Shown in pieces: positions 34,255-45,306 of a stretch of 53,717 nucleotides of DNA. The stretch comes from Paraburkholderia elongata (GTDB taxonomy: Bacteria; Pseudomonadota; Gammaproteobacteria; Burkholderiales; Burkholderiaceae): positions 1 to 53,717 of the forward strand of contig NZ_WOEZ01000222.1 in NCBI RefSeq assembly GCF_013177735.1, read 5' to 3'. A program made the translations under genes and the position numbers. The first letter of the stretch is position 1. Every line of letters begins with the position of its first letter. The notes below the pieces were generated by a model, which worked only from the letters and a program-made list of their open reading frames with translations, had not been told where the DNA came from and did no database searches.

Positions 34255-34937
34255 GAGGGTTGAAAGAGTTCGAGGGTGCGCCAGCCTTTGGCCTGCGCAT
34301 GGGCGCGCAATGTGTCGTCGGGATTGGTCGCGATCGGATCGGTGACCTTTTCGAGCAGCGGGATGTCGTTGTGCGAGTCGCTATAGAAATAGCTGTGCTC
34401 GAAGTCGCTCCAGGTTTTGCCGAGGGATGCGAGCCACGCCTCGGTACGGACGATCTTGCCTTCCTTATAGCTCGGCGTGCCGGTGGGGCGGCCGGTGTAA
34501 GGCGAATGCGGCTGGCCGTCGACGGTTTCCGCTTCGCAGGCGATCAGCGCATCGACGCCGAACGCCTGCGCGATCGGGCGGGTGATGAATTCGTTGGTCG
34601 CGGTGACCACGCAGCAGAGATCGCCGGCTTCACGGTGTTCCCTGACCAGCTCCAGCGCGACCGGGAAGATCGCCGGCTTGATCACTTCATGCATGTACCG
34701 CGCGTGAAGGTCGGCAAGCTGGGCGCGCGTGTACTTTGCGAGCGGCGTGAGCATGGCGATCAGATAAGCGTGAATGTCGAGCTTGCCAGCTTTGTAGTCA
34801 GCGAAAAAGCGGTCGTTTTCACGAGCGAAATTTTCCGCATCGACCATGCCTTGTTGCACCATGAAGCGGCCCCATTCGTGGTCGCTGTCAGTGGGAATGA
34901 GCGTGTGATCGAGGTCGAAGAGTGCGAGGTTAGCCAT
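34251..34937 (-). CDS. HAD-IB family phosphatase
   Basis: 228-residue haloacid-dehalogenase phosphatase of subfamily IB (SerB-like). Motif I is LFDLDHTLIPTDSD (residues 6-19), motif II VVTATNEF with the Thr, motif III the Lys of SYKEGK, and motif IV YFYSDSHNDIPLL. Substrate unknown; family members hydrolyse phosphoserine and other small phosphates. It overlaps hda by eight bases upstream and pcnB by four bases (ATGA) downstream, so the three are translated in tight coupling. Confidence 0.9.
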   Translation of the reverse strand: MANLALFDLDHTLIPTDSDHEWGRFMVQQGMVDAENFARENDRFFADYKAGKLDIHAYLIAMLTPLAKYTRAQLADLHARYMHEVIKPAIFPVALELVREHREAGDLCCVVTATNEFITRPIAQAFGVDALIACEAETVDGQPHSPYTGRPTGTPSYKEGKIVRTEAWLASLGKTWSDFEHSYFYSDSHNDIPLLEKVTDPIATNPDDTLRAHAQAKGWRTLELFQPS

Positions 34938-35736
34938 GGGGGCCTATTTTACTTGAAGCGGCGGCGGGGGACGCGGATGAGGCGGCGGCTGACGCGGCGG
35001 GTGACGCAGATGACACAGATGAAGCGGGCGCCGTTCGCCGATCGTCCGCGTCGGGCGAGGCCAGCATCGTGCGTAGAAGCGGCAGCGTGACCGCGCGTTT
35101 CTGTTCGAGCGAGAAGCGGTCGAGCGCGTCGAGCAACGCCATCAGGCTCGGCATGTCGCGGCGAAAATGCGTAAGCAGATAGGCGGGGACGTCGTCGGCG
35201 AGCATGATGCCGCGCTCGCGCGCCGCGTGTTTCAGCACCGCGGCCTTACCTTCGTCCGGCAGTGGCGCGAGGTGAAACACGAGGCCCCAGCCGAGGCGCG
35301 TGCGCAGATCTTCGCGCACCGTCATGCCGATCGGCGGCGCATTGCCCGCCGCGACGAGCGCGCTGGTGGGGTGCGCGCGCACTTCGTTGAACAGGTTGAA
35401 CACGGCAATCTGCTGCGCCGCGGACAGGCCATCGCAATCGTCGATCGCATACAGCGCGACGCGCGGGTCGAACGTGAAGGCGGCGAGGCTGCTCTGCGGA
35501 CCGGCAAAGCGCGCATGGCCTGGCGGCGCTTCGTGGACCAGCGCCTGCAGCAGATGCGTGCGGCCGCTGCCGGCTTCGCCCCAGATGTAGAAGGTGCGAT
35601 CGGCCACTGGCCCGGCCGCGAGCGCATTGTCGAGCTCGCGCAGCCGCGTGACCAGCTCGGCGTTGGCGCCGGCGAAGAAATTGTCGAATGTCGATGGCGG
35701 CGGGGTGCCGAGATCGAGCGTCAGTTGACGAAGCAC
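34930..35736 (-). CDS. hda: DnaA regulatory inactivator Hda
   Basis: AAA+ protein that binds the DNA-loaded beta clamp and triggers ATP hydrolysis by DnaA to prevent re-initiation. The clamp-binding motif QLTLDL is at residues 4-9, the altered Walker A GEAGSGRTHLL at 53-63 (Arg in place of Lys, as in E. coli Hda), and YAIDDCDGL is Walker B. The protein is 268 residues, some 30 longer than E. coli Hda because of a C-terminal Ser/Ala/Pro tail (from about residue 238). First gene of the leftward operon ending in panB. Confidence 0.93.
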   Translation of the reverse strand: MLRQLTLDLGTPPPSTFDNFFAGANAELVTRLRELDNALAAGPVADRTFYIWGEAGSGRTHLLQALVHEAPPGHARFAGPQSSLAAFTFDPRVALYAIDDCDGLSAAQQIAVFNLFNEVRAHPTSALVAAGNAPPIGMTVREDLRTRLGWGLVFHLAPLPDEGKAAVLKHAARERGIMLADDVPAYLLTHFRRDMPSLMALLDALDRFSLEQKRAVTLPLLRTMLASPDADDRRTAPASSVSSASPAASAAASSASPAAASSKIGPHG

Positions 35737-35829
35737 AGTAGGTTAATGCCGAAAATGAGGCTTAGGCCGCAAATGACCCGAATCTCGGGCCCTGAAACGT
35801 CAATAAATAGTCAATGAGCAGTCAGTGAC

Positions 35830-36906
35830 TCAGTTGTTGTAAAGCGTGCTCGCCAGATAGCTTTGACGCAACTCGCGCATCGCTACGGACAGAATGGCGC
35901 TGACCGGCAGCGCCAGCAACACGCCGAAAAAGCCGAATAACTGACCGAACGCGAGCAACGCGAAGATTACCGCGAGCGGGTGCAGGCCGATCCGTTCGCC
36001 GACCAGGCGCGGCGTGAGATAAAAGCTCTCCACGATCTGGCCGACACCGTAAATCAGCGCGACCGCGCCGAAGCCGTACCAGTCGCCGAACTGTAACAGT
36101 GCTGCAAGCAACGCCAGCGCGAGCCCGGTTGCAAAACCGATGTATGGGATGAACACAGCGAGGCCCGTGAAAATACCCACCGGCAGCGCGATCTCGAAGC
36201 GAGCGACGGTCAGCGCAATCGCATAATAGACCGCGAGTACCGCCATCACGAGCAACTGGCCGCGCAGGTATTGCGACAGCATCTGGTCCATGTCGTGCGC
36301 GAGTTGCAGCGTCTTGTCGAGCCAGCGGCGCGGCACCACGATCTGCATGCGCGCGAGCATGCGATTCCAGTCGTACAACAGATAAAACAGCACGAGTGGC
36401 ACCATAACGAGGTTGCCGACCACCGTTATCATCACGTTGCCGCTGGTGCGGATCGAGGTCCATGCATACTGCGCGACCTGTTGTGCGCTGCCTTCGAGCT
36501 GCCCCATCACGAGATCGCGGATACTGGCGAAATCGAGCGAGTCGGCGAGGCCCAGCAGCGCAAGCTTGGGTTGCAGCCAGGCGCTCACGTGCGCGAACAG
36601 CACGGGCACCTGCTGCTTCAACTGCGGAACTTCTTTCTGGATGACGGCCAGCACGAGCAGCACGAGCAGCGTCATCAGCAACGAAAACAGCAGCATCATC
36701 AGCAAGGCGGCGAGTCCGCGCGGCACACGCCGGCGCACCATCCACGCGACGCCCGGTTGCAGAATGTACGCGAGAATGGCGCCGAGCAGGAACGGCGTGA
36801 GGACCGGGCTCAGTAGCCAGAGCAGAATGCCGACAACCAATGCGATCGCCAGCCAGATGAAGGCGCGGCGCTGTACGGGCGTCAGGATCGAGGAGTTCTG
36901 TTGCAA
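35830..36906 (-). CDS. AI-2E (PerM) family membrane transporter
   Basis: Polytopic inner-membrane protein of the AI-2E/PerM family, about seven or eight helices, with the family signatures FYLLYDWNRM and PVGIFTGLAVFIPYIGFATG; some members export the signal AI-2 or act as antiporters, the substrate here is unknown. The frame is open to 37047, but that would run across the purM start region. A TTG at 36906 behind CAGGGAAA gives 358 residues, the usual length; this start is inferred. Lies between purM (divergent) and hda. Confidence 0.85.
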   Translation of the reverse strand: MQQNSSILTPVQRRAFIWLAIALVVGILLWLLSPVLTPFLLGAILAYILQPGVAWMVRRRVPRGLAALLMMLLFSLLMTLLVLLVLAVIQKEVPQLKQQVPVLFAHVSAWLQPKLALLGLADSLDFASIRDLVMGQLEGSAQQVAQYAWTSIRTSGNVMITVVGNLVMVPLVLFYLLYDWNRMLARMQIVVPRRWLDKTLQLAHDMDQMLSQYLRGQLLVMAVLAVYYAIALTVARFEIALPVGIFTGLAVFIPYIGFATGLALALLAALLQFGDWYGFGAVALIYGVGQIVESFYLTPRLVGERIGLHPLAVIFALLAFGQLFGFFGVLLALPVSAILSVAMRELRQSYLASTLYNN

Positions 36907-36978
36907 AGTTGTTTCCCTGGTGTCGTCGCGACCGCAAGATTCAGGATGATTCAAATTCCAGCCAGACGGCCGGCATCG

Positions 36979-36997
36979 GGTAAAATCGCATTTTACC
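36979..36997. promoter_or_regulatory. Palindrome with -10-like box upstream of purM
   Basis: Perfect 8-bp inverted repeat ggtaaaat-cgc-attttacc 20 bases before the purM ATG. The left arm contains TAAAAT (36981-36986), a possible -10 box, but no good -35 hexamer at 16-18 bases was found. Could be an operator or a hairpin in the purM leader. Confidence 0.4.
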
Positions 36998-37016
36998 GAC
37001 CTTCGAGCTCTTCCCC

Positions 37017-38084
37017 ATGAATCAACCGAAATCCGCCCAGCATTCAACTGATTCGGCCCAAGGTTTGTCGTATCGCGACGCCGGCGTGGACATCGACGCG
37101 GGCGACGCCCTTGTCGACGCGATCAAGCCCTTTGCCAAAAAGACGATGCGCGACGGCGTGCTGGGCGGCATCGGCGGGTTTGGCGCGCTGTTTGAAGTGC
37201 CGAAGAAGTACAAGGAACCGGTGCTGGTTTCGGGCACGGACGGCGTCGGCACCAAGCTGCGCCTCGCGTTCCAGCTGAACAAACACGATACGGTCGGCCA
37301 GGATCTGGTGGCGATGAGCGTGAACGACATTCTGGTGCAGGGCGCCGAGCCGCTGTTCTTCCTCGATTATTTCGCTTGCGGCAAGCTGGACGTCGGTACG
37401 GCGGCGACGGTCGTGAAGGGTATCGCGCATGGCTGCGAACTGTCCGGCTGCGCGCTGATCGGCGGCGAGACGGCGGAAATGCCCGGCATGTATCCGGACG
37501 GCGAATACGATCTGGCCGGTTTTGCGGTCGGCGCGGTGGAAAAGAGCAAGATTATCGACGGCAGCACGATCGCACCGGGCGATGTGGTGCTGGGTTTGGC
37601 TTCGAGCGGTATTCATTCGAATGGTTTTTCGCTGGTGCGCAAGATCATCGAGCGTGCACAGCCTGATCTGAACGCGGATTTCGATGGCCGTTCGTTGGCC
37701 GACGCGTTGATGGCGCCTACGCATATTTATGTGAAGCCCTTGCTGGCCTTGATGCAGCAGATCGCTGTCAAGGGTATGGCCCACATCACCGGCGGCGGGC
37801 TGGTCGAGAATATTCCGCGCGTTCTGCGTGAGGGTCTGACCGCTGAGCTGGATCACCGCGGCTGGCCGATGCCGCCGCTGTTCTCGTGGCTGCAGAAGCA
37901 CGGTGGCGTGGCGGATGCGGAAATGCACCGTGTGTTCAACTGCGGGATCGGGATGGCGGTGGTTGTTTCCGCTGCTGATGCCGATGTGGCGATCGCGTCT
38001 TTGTCGGCGGCTGGCGAGCAGGTCTGGAAGATCGGCGTGATTCGCGAGAGCGCGGCCGGTGAAGCTCAGACGGTAGTCGTCTAA
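37017..38084 (+). CDS. purM: Phosphoribosylformylglycinamidine cyclo-ligase (AIR synthetase)
   Basis: Fifth step of purine synthesis: ATP-dependent ring closure of FGAM to AIR. The 355-residue protein has the PurM signatures GVDIDAGDALVDAIKPFAKKT, VSGTDGVGTKLRLAF, the DLVAMSVNDILVQGAEPLFFLDYFA segment, GGETAEMPGMY and HITGGGLVENIPR. Normal length. Diverges from the PerM-like gene and converges on miaA. Confidence 0.97.
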   Translation: MNQPKSAQHSTDSAQGLSYRDAGVDIDAGDALVDAIKPFAKKTMRDGVLGGIGGFGALFEVPKKYKEPVLVSGTDGVGTKLRLAFQLNKHDTVGQDLVAMSVNDILVQGAEPLFFLDYFACGKLDVGTAATVVKGIAHGCELSGCALIGGETAEMPGMYPDGEYDLAGFAVGAVEKSKIIDGSTIAPGDVVLGLASSGIHSNGFSLVRKIIERAQPDLNADFDGRSLADALMAPTHIYVKPLLALMQQIAVKGMAHITGGGLVENIPRVLREGLTAELDHRGWPMPPLFSWLQKHGGVADAEMHRVFNCGIGMAVVVSAADADVAIASLSAAGEQVWKIGVIRESAAGEAQTVVV

Positions 38085-38155
38085 CCAGCCAGCTTGATCA
38101 AAGGCTGGTTTGCCTGCGCGACGTACAGAAAGACAACGCTGCGTGGGTAAAAGCC

Positions 38156-39112
38156 TCAAATCAACTCTTCTATTAAGCTGACGACCTGCGCAGTCGCGCT
38201 GGGATCGCCGCAATCAACAGCAACCCGCTCCTTCATGCTGCGCAGCCACGTGAGCTGCCGCTTGCACAATTGCCGGGTAGCAAAGACCCCCTTGTCCCGC
38301 ATGGTCGAATAGTCGACCGCCCCGTCCAGATATTCCCAGACCTGCCGGTATCCCACGCAGCGCATGGATGGCATCTCGGGCAACAAATCCCCGCGTTCGC
38401 GCAATTTCACGACTTCGTCGATAAAGCCGTTGGCCAGCATGGCGTCGAAGCGCTTTTCGATGCGTGCATGCAGCACGCTCCGCTCGGATGGCTCGAGCGC
38501 TATAGGCACGAAGCGCCACGCCAAAGCGGCGTCATCCGTTCGAGTGGGCGCCGCCAACAAAGCGGACATCGCTTGCCCCGTCAGCATAAAAACTTCGAGC
38601 GCCCGCTGAATTCGCTGCGAATCGTTTGGCGCGAGGCGCGCAGCCGTGACGGGATCGACAGCGGCGAGCCGCGCATGTAGCGCCGGCCAGCCGTCACGTG
38701 CGGCGTCGGCATCAAGCGTCGCACGCACGTCGGTATCGGCGCCGGGCAGGTCGTTTAGCCCCTGCGTGAGCGCCTTGTAGTACAGCATGGTGCCGCCGAC
38801 CAGCAAGGGCAGCCGCCCGCGTGCGCTGATCTCGCTGATCAGGCGCAACGCGTCGCTGCGAAACTCCGCCGCCGAATATGCGTCCGCCGGATCGACGATA
38901 TCGATCAGGTGGTGCGGCGCCACCGTGCGTTCTTCTGGCGTCGGCTTGGCGGTGCCGATATCCATCTCGCGATAGACCAGCGCCGAATCGATGCTGATGA
39001 TTTCCACCGGCCGCCGTGCGGCCAGCGCCAGCGCGGCAGCGGTTTTGCCGGATGCCGTCGGGCCGAGCAGGCAAGGGATCGGCGCGGGCGTGCTTGACGT
39101 GCTTGAAGTCAT
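38156..39112 (-). CDS. miaA: tRNA dimethylallyltransferase
   Basis: Adds the isopentenyl group to A37 of tRNAs that read UNN codons. The 318-residue protein (from the ATG at 39112) has the P-loop GPTASGKT at residues 17-24, IISIDSALVYREMDIGTAKPT, PHHLIDIVDPADAYSAAEF and the C-terminal ATRQLCKRQLTWLR. A GTG at 39166 in the same frame would overlap the end of mutL; neither start has a strong ribosome binding site. Follows mutL as in many proteobacteria (mutL-miaA). Confidence 0.94.
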   Translation of the reverse strand: MTSSTSSTPAPIPCLLGPTASGKTAAALALAARRPVEIISIDSALVYREMDIGTAKPTPEERTVAPHHLIDIVDPADAYSAAEFRSDALRLISEISARGRLPLLVGGTMLYYKALTQGLNDLPGADTDVRATLDADAARDGWPALHARLAAVDPVTAARLAPNDSQRIQRALEVFMLTGQAMSALLAAPTRTDDAALAWRFVPIALEPSERSVLHARIEKRFDAMLANGFIDEVVKLRERGDLLPEMPSMRCVGYRQVWEYLDGAVDYSTMRDKGVFATRQLCKRQLTWLRSMKERVAVDCGDPSATAQVVSLIEELI

Positions 39113-39155
39113 AGGCAAGACGGCGCGCGCCGAGAAAGCGTAATCAGGCGCACCG

Positions 39156-41219
<2,064 letters not shown>

Positions 41220-41391
41220 GGCGAAATTATAGCGATTTGGCGCGAGCAGATTTTTAATCGCAACCGGGCACTTTCGGTATGATGACGCGGTCAATTTCCG
41301 GCGGCGAGCACGCGCTCGCTGCGCTTCGCCCGCAGGGCCGTTCGCGCGGCCGCTCCCGCTACGTTCACATTCCCTTAATAAAGGACGCTTT

Positions 41392-42063
41392 TTGGACACG
41401 TTGCTACACTTCGTCAACCTTGTCTTGCATATCGACAAGTTTCTGGGCGACTTCATTCACGTGTACGGCACCTGGGTCTACGCGGTGCTGTTTCTTATCG
41501 TGTTCTGTGAAACCGGCCTGGTCGTTCTGCCCTTTCTGCCGGGCGATTCCCTACTGTTCATCGGCGGCGCCTTCTGCGCGAGCGGTGAAATGAATCTCGG
41601 CCTGCTGATCGTGCTGCTGCTTGTTGCGGCGGTTGCCGGCAATACGGTCAACTACACGATCGGGCGGGCCATCGGGCCACGGGTGTTCAATTCGCACATC
41701 CCTTTCCTTGAGCGTTTCCTCGATCGCGCCGCGCTGCAGAAGACTCATAACTTCTATGAAAAGCATGGTGGCAAGACGATCGTGCTGGCGCGTTTTATTC
41801 CGGTGGTGCGCACCTTCGCGCCGTTCGTTGCCGGCGCCTCTGAGATGACGGTGAGCCGGTTCCAGCTTTTCAACATCCTCGGCGCGCTGTTGTGGGTATT
41901 GCTGCTGGTGTTGCTCGGCTACTTCTTCGGCAACATTCCGTTCATCCGTCAATATCTGAATGTGATCGTGCTGGTGGGTATCGGCGCGGCCGTGGTGCCG
42001 GTTGTGCTTGGCGCACTGTGGAAGATGACGCGCAAGAACGCATCCAAGGCGGGCGGCCGCTGA
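41392..42063 (+). CDS. DedA family membrane protein
   Basis: 223-residue inner-membrane protein of the DedA (SNARE-associated/VTT) family, some members of which flip undecaprenyl phosphate or phosphatidylethanolamine. The signatures are VFCETGLVVLPFLPGDSLLF, the membrane-embedded GNTVNYTIGRAIG, and ARFIPVVRTFAPFVAGASEM with the conserved Arg and Pro. Start is TTG at 41392 with AAGGAC seven bases upstream. Followed by a strong terminator. Substrate not shown. Confidence 0.92.
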   Translation: MDTLLHFVNLVLHIDKFLGDFIHVYGTWVYAVLFLIVFCETGLVVLPFLPGDSLLFIGGAFCASGEMNLGLLIVLLLVAAVAGNTVNYTIGRAIGPRVFNSHIPFLERFLDRAALQKTHNFYEKHGGKTIVLARFIPVVRTFAPFVAGASEMTVSRFQLFNILGALLWVLLLVLLGYFFGNIPFIRQYLNVIVLVGIGAAVVPVVLGALWKMTRKNASKAGGR

Positions 42064-42091
42064 CGTTTCGCGTTGCGTGTAGCAGACGAAC

Positions 42092-42129
42092 AAACGGCGT
42101 CGCGAATCTCGCGACGCCGTTTTTATTTT
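42092..42129 (+). terminator. Rho-independent terminator of the DedA gene
   Basis: Perfect 14-bp stem aaacggcgtcgcga (42092-42105) and its complement (42109-42122) with a 3-base loop, then ttttatttta. The AAA arm makes it also able to work leftwards. Confidence 0.92.
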
Positions 42130-42229
42130 ACGGTCCTGATTCCGGTGAGCCGGACCGCTGAGGCAGCAAAAAAACGCTTCACCTTCGCGAACGTCAACCT
42201 CAGTCCGGAGACCTAAGCCCTGATCGTGC

Positions 42230-43042
42230 TCAACTGACTATACGCGGCGCAAGCGGTGTTTCCGGAGTCGGATAACCTGCATCCTTGAAGGTCTGGATGA
42301 TCGTGCGGTTGGTGTCGAAGTAGACCTGCCAGTAATGGTCGGTGTGCGTGTAGGGCCGCACGCATAGCAACGGTCCTTCCGGCGTGAAGCTCAGCACTTC
42401 GATATCCGGCGCAGGGCTTTCGGCCACGTTCGGAATCTGCGTGACGGCCGCCTTCAGCCGGCTCATCGCATCCGTAGGGTCGACGCCGTTGGCGATCTTT
42501 GCCGTCAGCTCGACGCGCCGTACTGGCAATGCGCTGTAGTTCGAGATCGTGTCCGAAAAGATCTTGTTGTTGCCGATGATGGTTGTCACGTTGTCTGGCG
42601 TCACGATGGTCGTGCCGAACAGCCCCAGTTCCGAGACCGTGCCCGTGACGCCGCCCGCCATGACAAAATCGCCCACCTTGAACGGGCGCAGTACCTGCAT
42701 GAAGATGCCTGCCGCGAAGTGGGCGAGCAAGCCGCCCCACGCAGTGCCGATCGCAAGACCGAGGCCAGCGAGCAATGCGGCGAACGAGGTAGTCTGGACG
42801 CCGAACACCTGCAGAATCGCGAGAATCAGCAGCAGGTTCAGCAGTGCGCCGAGAATCGAACCGAGGTAATGAGCGAGAGTTGGATCGACGTGGCCGTTTT
42901 TCGCCAGCAGTTTGCGAAGCAAGCCGGTAATCAGGCCAATGACCCAGCGGCCGACGACCCACAACACGATCGCGCCGAGTACCTTGGTGCCAAGGTCGAT
43001 GCCTCGGGTCATGATGAACACGCGTACGGTATCGAGATCCAA
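42230..43042 (-). CDS. Small-conductance mechanosensitive channel (MscS family)
   Basis: 270-residue MscS-type channel that opens under membrane tension to release osmolytes. Three N-terminal membrane helices are visible; the pore helix reads FAALLAGLGLAIGTAWGGLLAHFAAGIFMQVLRPFKVGDFV, then the cytoplasmic beta domain with GTVSELGLFGTTIVTPDNVTTIIGNNKIFSDTISNYS. Normal length for short MscS proteins. A possible promoter lies at 43150-43178. Confidence 0.93.
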   Translation of the reverse strand: MDLDTVRVFIMTRGIDLGTKVLGAIVLWVVGRWVIGLITGLLRKLLAKNGHVDPTLAHYLGSILGALLNLLLILAILQVFGVQTTSFAALLAGLGLAIGTAWGGLLAHFAAGIFMQVLRPFKVGDFVMAGGVTGTVSELGLFGTTIVTPDNVTTIIGNNKIFSDTISNYSALPVRRVELTAKIANGVDPTDAMSRLKAAVTQIPNVAESPAPDIEVLSFTPEGPLLCVRPYTHTDHYWQVYFDTNRTIIQTFKDAGYPTPETPLAPRIVS

Positions 43043-43149
43043 GATGTTCCTCGCTGGTTAAGTTGCCTTCGACTGATTGAACGGCGGGAGTGCAATACAG
43101 CGGCAAATGCCCAGTGGCGGGCGCAAACGGTAACTCTCGATCTTCGGGA

Positions 43150-43178
43150 GTTATACGCGACGGCGCGCGCATACGCAA
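43150..43178 (-). promoter_or_regulatory. Candidate promoter of the MscS gene
   Basis: Minus-strand TTGCGT (complement of 43173-43178) and TATAAC (complement of 43150-43155), 17 bases apart, about 100 bases upstream of the MscS start. The -35 box is weak. A TAACTC/GAGTTA stem overlaps the -10 box. Confidence 0.35.
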
Positions 43179-43236
43179 GGTCCGTTCCTGACGATGATGC
43201 GGATTGCGTAACGAGGAGAAAGTGGGCCGCGTGGCG

Positions 43237-43608
43237 TTACATCGGCAGATGCGATTCGGAATACGAGGACGTGCGTATGACCAGCGTGTTCTTGTGCGTT
43301 TTGGCGGGGCGCGTGCGACGTAACACGTACTGCCACGCCAATGCGGCAATGGCTGCCAGCACATACGCACTGGCGCGTTCGAAGAATGCGCTCGACGAAC
43401 TGAACTTGCCATAGCGGTTCTGTGCATCGGCGAACACGAGAAAGGTCAGCGCGGCATCGAGCAGCAAGGCGGCCGAAGCCAGCGCGACGAAAACGTGGGC
43501 ACCATTGAGCTCGGCGCCGGGTACGAGCCGGTTGCACAGATGACATGCACTCAGCACGATAGCCAGAAAAGCAAGGTTCGAGACGAGGCTGAACAGGAAA
43601 TTGGTCAT
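43237..43608 (-). CDS. Hypothetical membrane protein
   Basis: 123-residue protein starting MTNFLFSLVSNLAFLAIVLSAC with three predicted membrane helices (residues about 5-24, 38-57 and 80-97) and a basic C-terminal tail (RRTRPAKTHKN). The frame is open 31 codons further upstream but the extension is not membrane-like. No family recognised and no partner gene; it lies upstream of the MscS gene on the same strand, 195 bases away. Confidence 0.65.
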   Translation of the reverse strand: MTNFLFSLVSNLAFLAIVLSACHLCNRLVPGAELNGAHVFVALASAALLLDAALTFLVFADAQNRYGKFSSSSAFFERASAYVLAAIAALAWQYVLRRTRPAKTHKNTLVIRTSSYSESHLPM

Positions 43609-43871
43609 GTTGACGGAATGAAAGCGCAGGGATCTGCGGTGTTGCCAGAGCGTCTGCTCACGCAGAGTTGCAGCGTGATTCGCAGAACCGGCGGCGATCA
43701 TTGCACGTCTTTATATCTCAATAAATATCAATGTTCGGAGTCCGTTGTATCTGTCCCGTATCGAAGAAGCGTGATGTAAGAGGGGCCTCATGGTTGCGTG
43801 GGACATTGTGATAGGCGCTGTGAGAATAACGGCAGCGAGATCCGCGGGTAAGCCGTACGGTATTACCGAGG

Positions 43872-44360
43872 CTACCCGTCAATCTCGACCTCCGACTCGC
43901 ATTCGACGGGCACGTTTAGCGGAAGCGCCACGCCGATCGCTGAACGGGCGTGTATTCCGATGTCCGGCCCGAACAGTTCAATGATGAGATCTGAGAAGCC
44001 ATTCGCGATCCGCGGCATCTGGTCGAAACCGGGCGCAACGTTGATCATCGCAAAGACACGTAGCCAGGCTGTAATCCGATCCAGGTCTCCGAGCGCCTTC
44101 TGAAGACTCGCCAATTGAGCGAGCGCAACAAGGCGTGCCGCTGCATAGCCTTCGTCCGGGGAAACCTCTGCGCCAACCTTGCCGACCGGTTGGGCAATGG
44201 TTCCGTCCGGGTTCAGGGGTACGTGTCCAGATACAAAAACCCGCGTACCTCTTACGCGCACCCATGCAAACGGCAATGACATGCTCACATTTTTCGGCAT
44301 CTGGAGCGCCTGCGGCAAAGACAATCCCATTTCCTCAAGCTTTGCTTCGATCCTTGCCAT
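43872..44360 (-). CDS. RidA family protein (YjgF/YER057c/UK114)
   Basis: 162-residue protein of the RidA superfamily, whose best-known members hydrolyse reactive enamine/imine intermediates released by PLP enzymes. The C-terminus has HARSAIGVALPLNVPVECESEVEID, with the Arg and Glu in the positions of the RidA active site; the N-terminus MARIEAKLEEMGLSLPQ is that of a larger subgroup, not archetypal RidA. Start has the strong box GAGGAGG six bases upstream. A PLP-dependent threonine/serine dehydratase gene lies 0.95 kb upstream on the other strand, which suggests it may detoxify that enzyme's product. Confidence 0.85.
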   Translation of the reverse strand: MARIEAKLEEMGLSLPQALQMPKNVSMSLPFAWVRVRGTRVFVSGHVPLNPDGTIAQPVGKVGAEVSPDEGYAAARLVALAQLASLQKALGDLDRITAWLRVFAMINVAPGFDQMPRIANGFSDLIIELFGPDIGIHARSAIGVALPLNVPVECESEVEIDG

Positions 44361-44538
44361 GATTGCCTCCTCGACGTCCTGCAAAAGATATCCGCTCCGT
44401 GCGGAGCACACTCGTCGCGCCCAACGAGGTCGCCGTAATCCTGATGCGACGCGCTTCATCCTGTGTGCCGTGCCGCGCGCCGGTCCTACGCGCGGGCATT
44501 TCTTATTTCTGACTTGCCTCCGTTCCGCGTTTGCCCGG

Positions 44539-44823
44539 TTACCTCGACGCTGCCTGATTAGCCGCCAATGCGGCACCCAGTTCTTCGTCGGTCAGTGCGG
44601 GAGCGGAAGTGAACGCAAACAGATCGCCCCATTGCAGGACCCATTCCGCGAGCCCGCTCGTATCCGTCGCTTCGACGATTGCTACGCCACTCAATTCACC
44701 GATTGCGTGCCAGCGTCCCAACATCGTGACGTTGTCCGGCGGGCGACCTCCGGTTTTCATGAAGCGCTCGATTGCGGGCTGTTGCATCGCCGGCTCGCCC
44801 TTCCATTGAACAATGAACTTCAT
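44539..44823 (-). CDS. DUF3303-type small protein
   Basis: 94-residue protein beginning MKFIVQWKGEPAMQQPAIERFMKTGG and continuing VTMLGRWHAIGELSGVAIVEATD, the pattern of DUF3303 dimeric alpha-beta barrel proteins of unknown function. Same strand as the RidA gene and 178 bases upstream of it, so the two may share a transcript. No catalytic residues can be named. Confidence 0.75.
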   Translation of the reverse strand: MKFIVQWKGEPAMQQPAIERFMKTGGRPPDNVTMLGRWHAIGELSGVAIVEATDTSGLAEWVLQWGDLFAFTSAPALTDEELGAALAANQAASR

Positions 44824-45306
44824 AGCAGACCTCTACGCAAGATTGGCGGCACCGGTTCGTGGCATGCCTGCACCGTCCAAACGCCGCGGCGTCGCGACAC
44901 TTCGGCGCTCCCGATGCCAGCATGGAACTGCCCACACTTTCCACGCGAACGGCATGAGGCCACGAGGCGTTCAAATCATGATAGGCGAGCAGGCATGTCA
45001 AGGAGGTTCGAATGCGACGTCGCGGCGAATAATCAGGCGCGAAGAGATTGCCGCGGTATCTATCATCTGACCATAGCGTCGATTCGCGCCGCGGTGGAAT
45101 CGATATCACAAGCGATGAAAATGAGGCCGTGAAAAGAGCTTGGCCCGTGCGAATTAACACCTACTATTGTGGCTTGGATCTCGCTTCTCTTTGATGTCTC
45201 CGACGAAGCGTATAGCGTCCGTTCGACTACGTTGTACACATGCCTTAGCCCACTATTTGCAGACACCCGAGCGGTCCGGGATATTGATTGAGCGGAGGGC
45301 GGAATC
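44824..45306. other. Intergenic region between the DUF3303 and dehydratase genes
   Basis: 483 bases between divergent genes; several open frames cross it but none has a ribosome binding site, family motif or consistent codon use. It must hold the promoters of both sides; I could not pick a clear hexamer pair. Confidence 0.5.
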
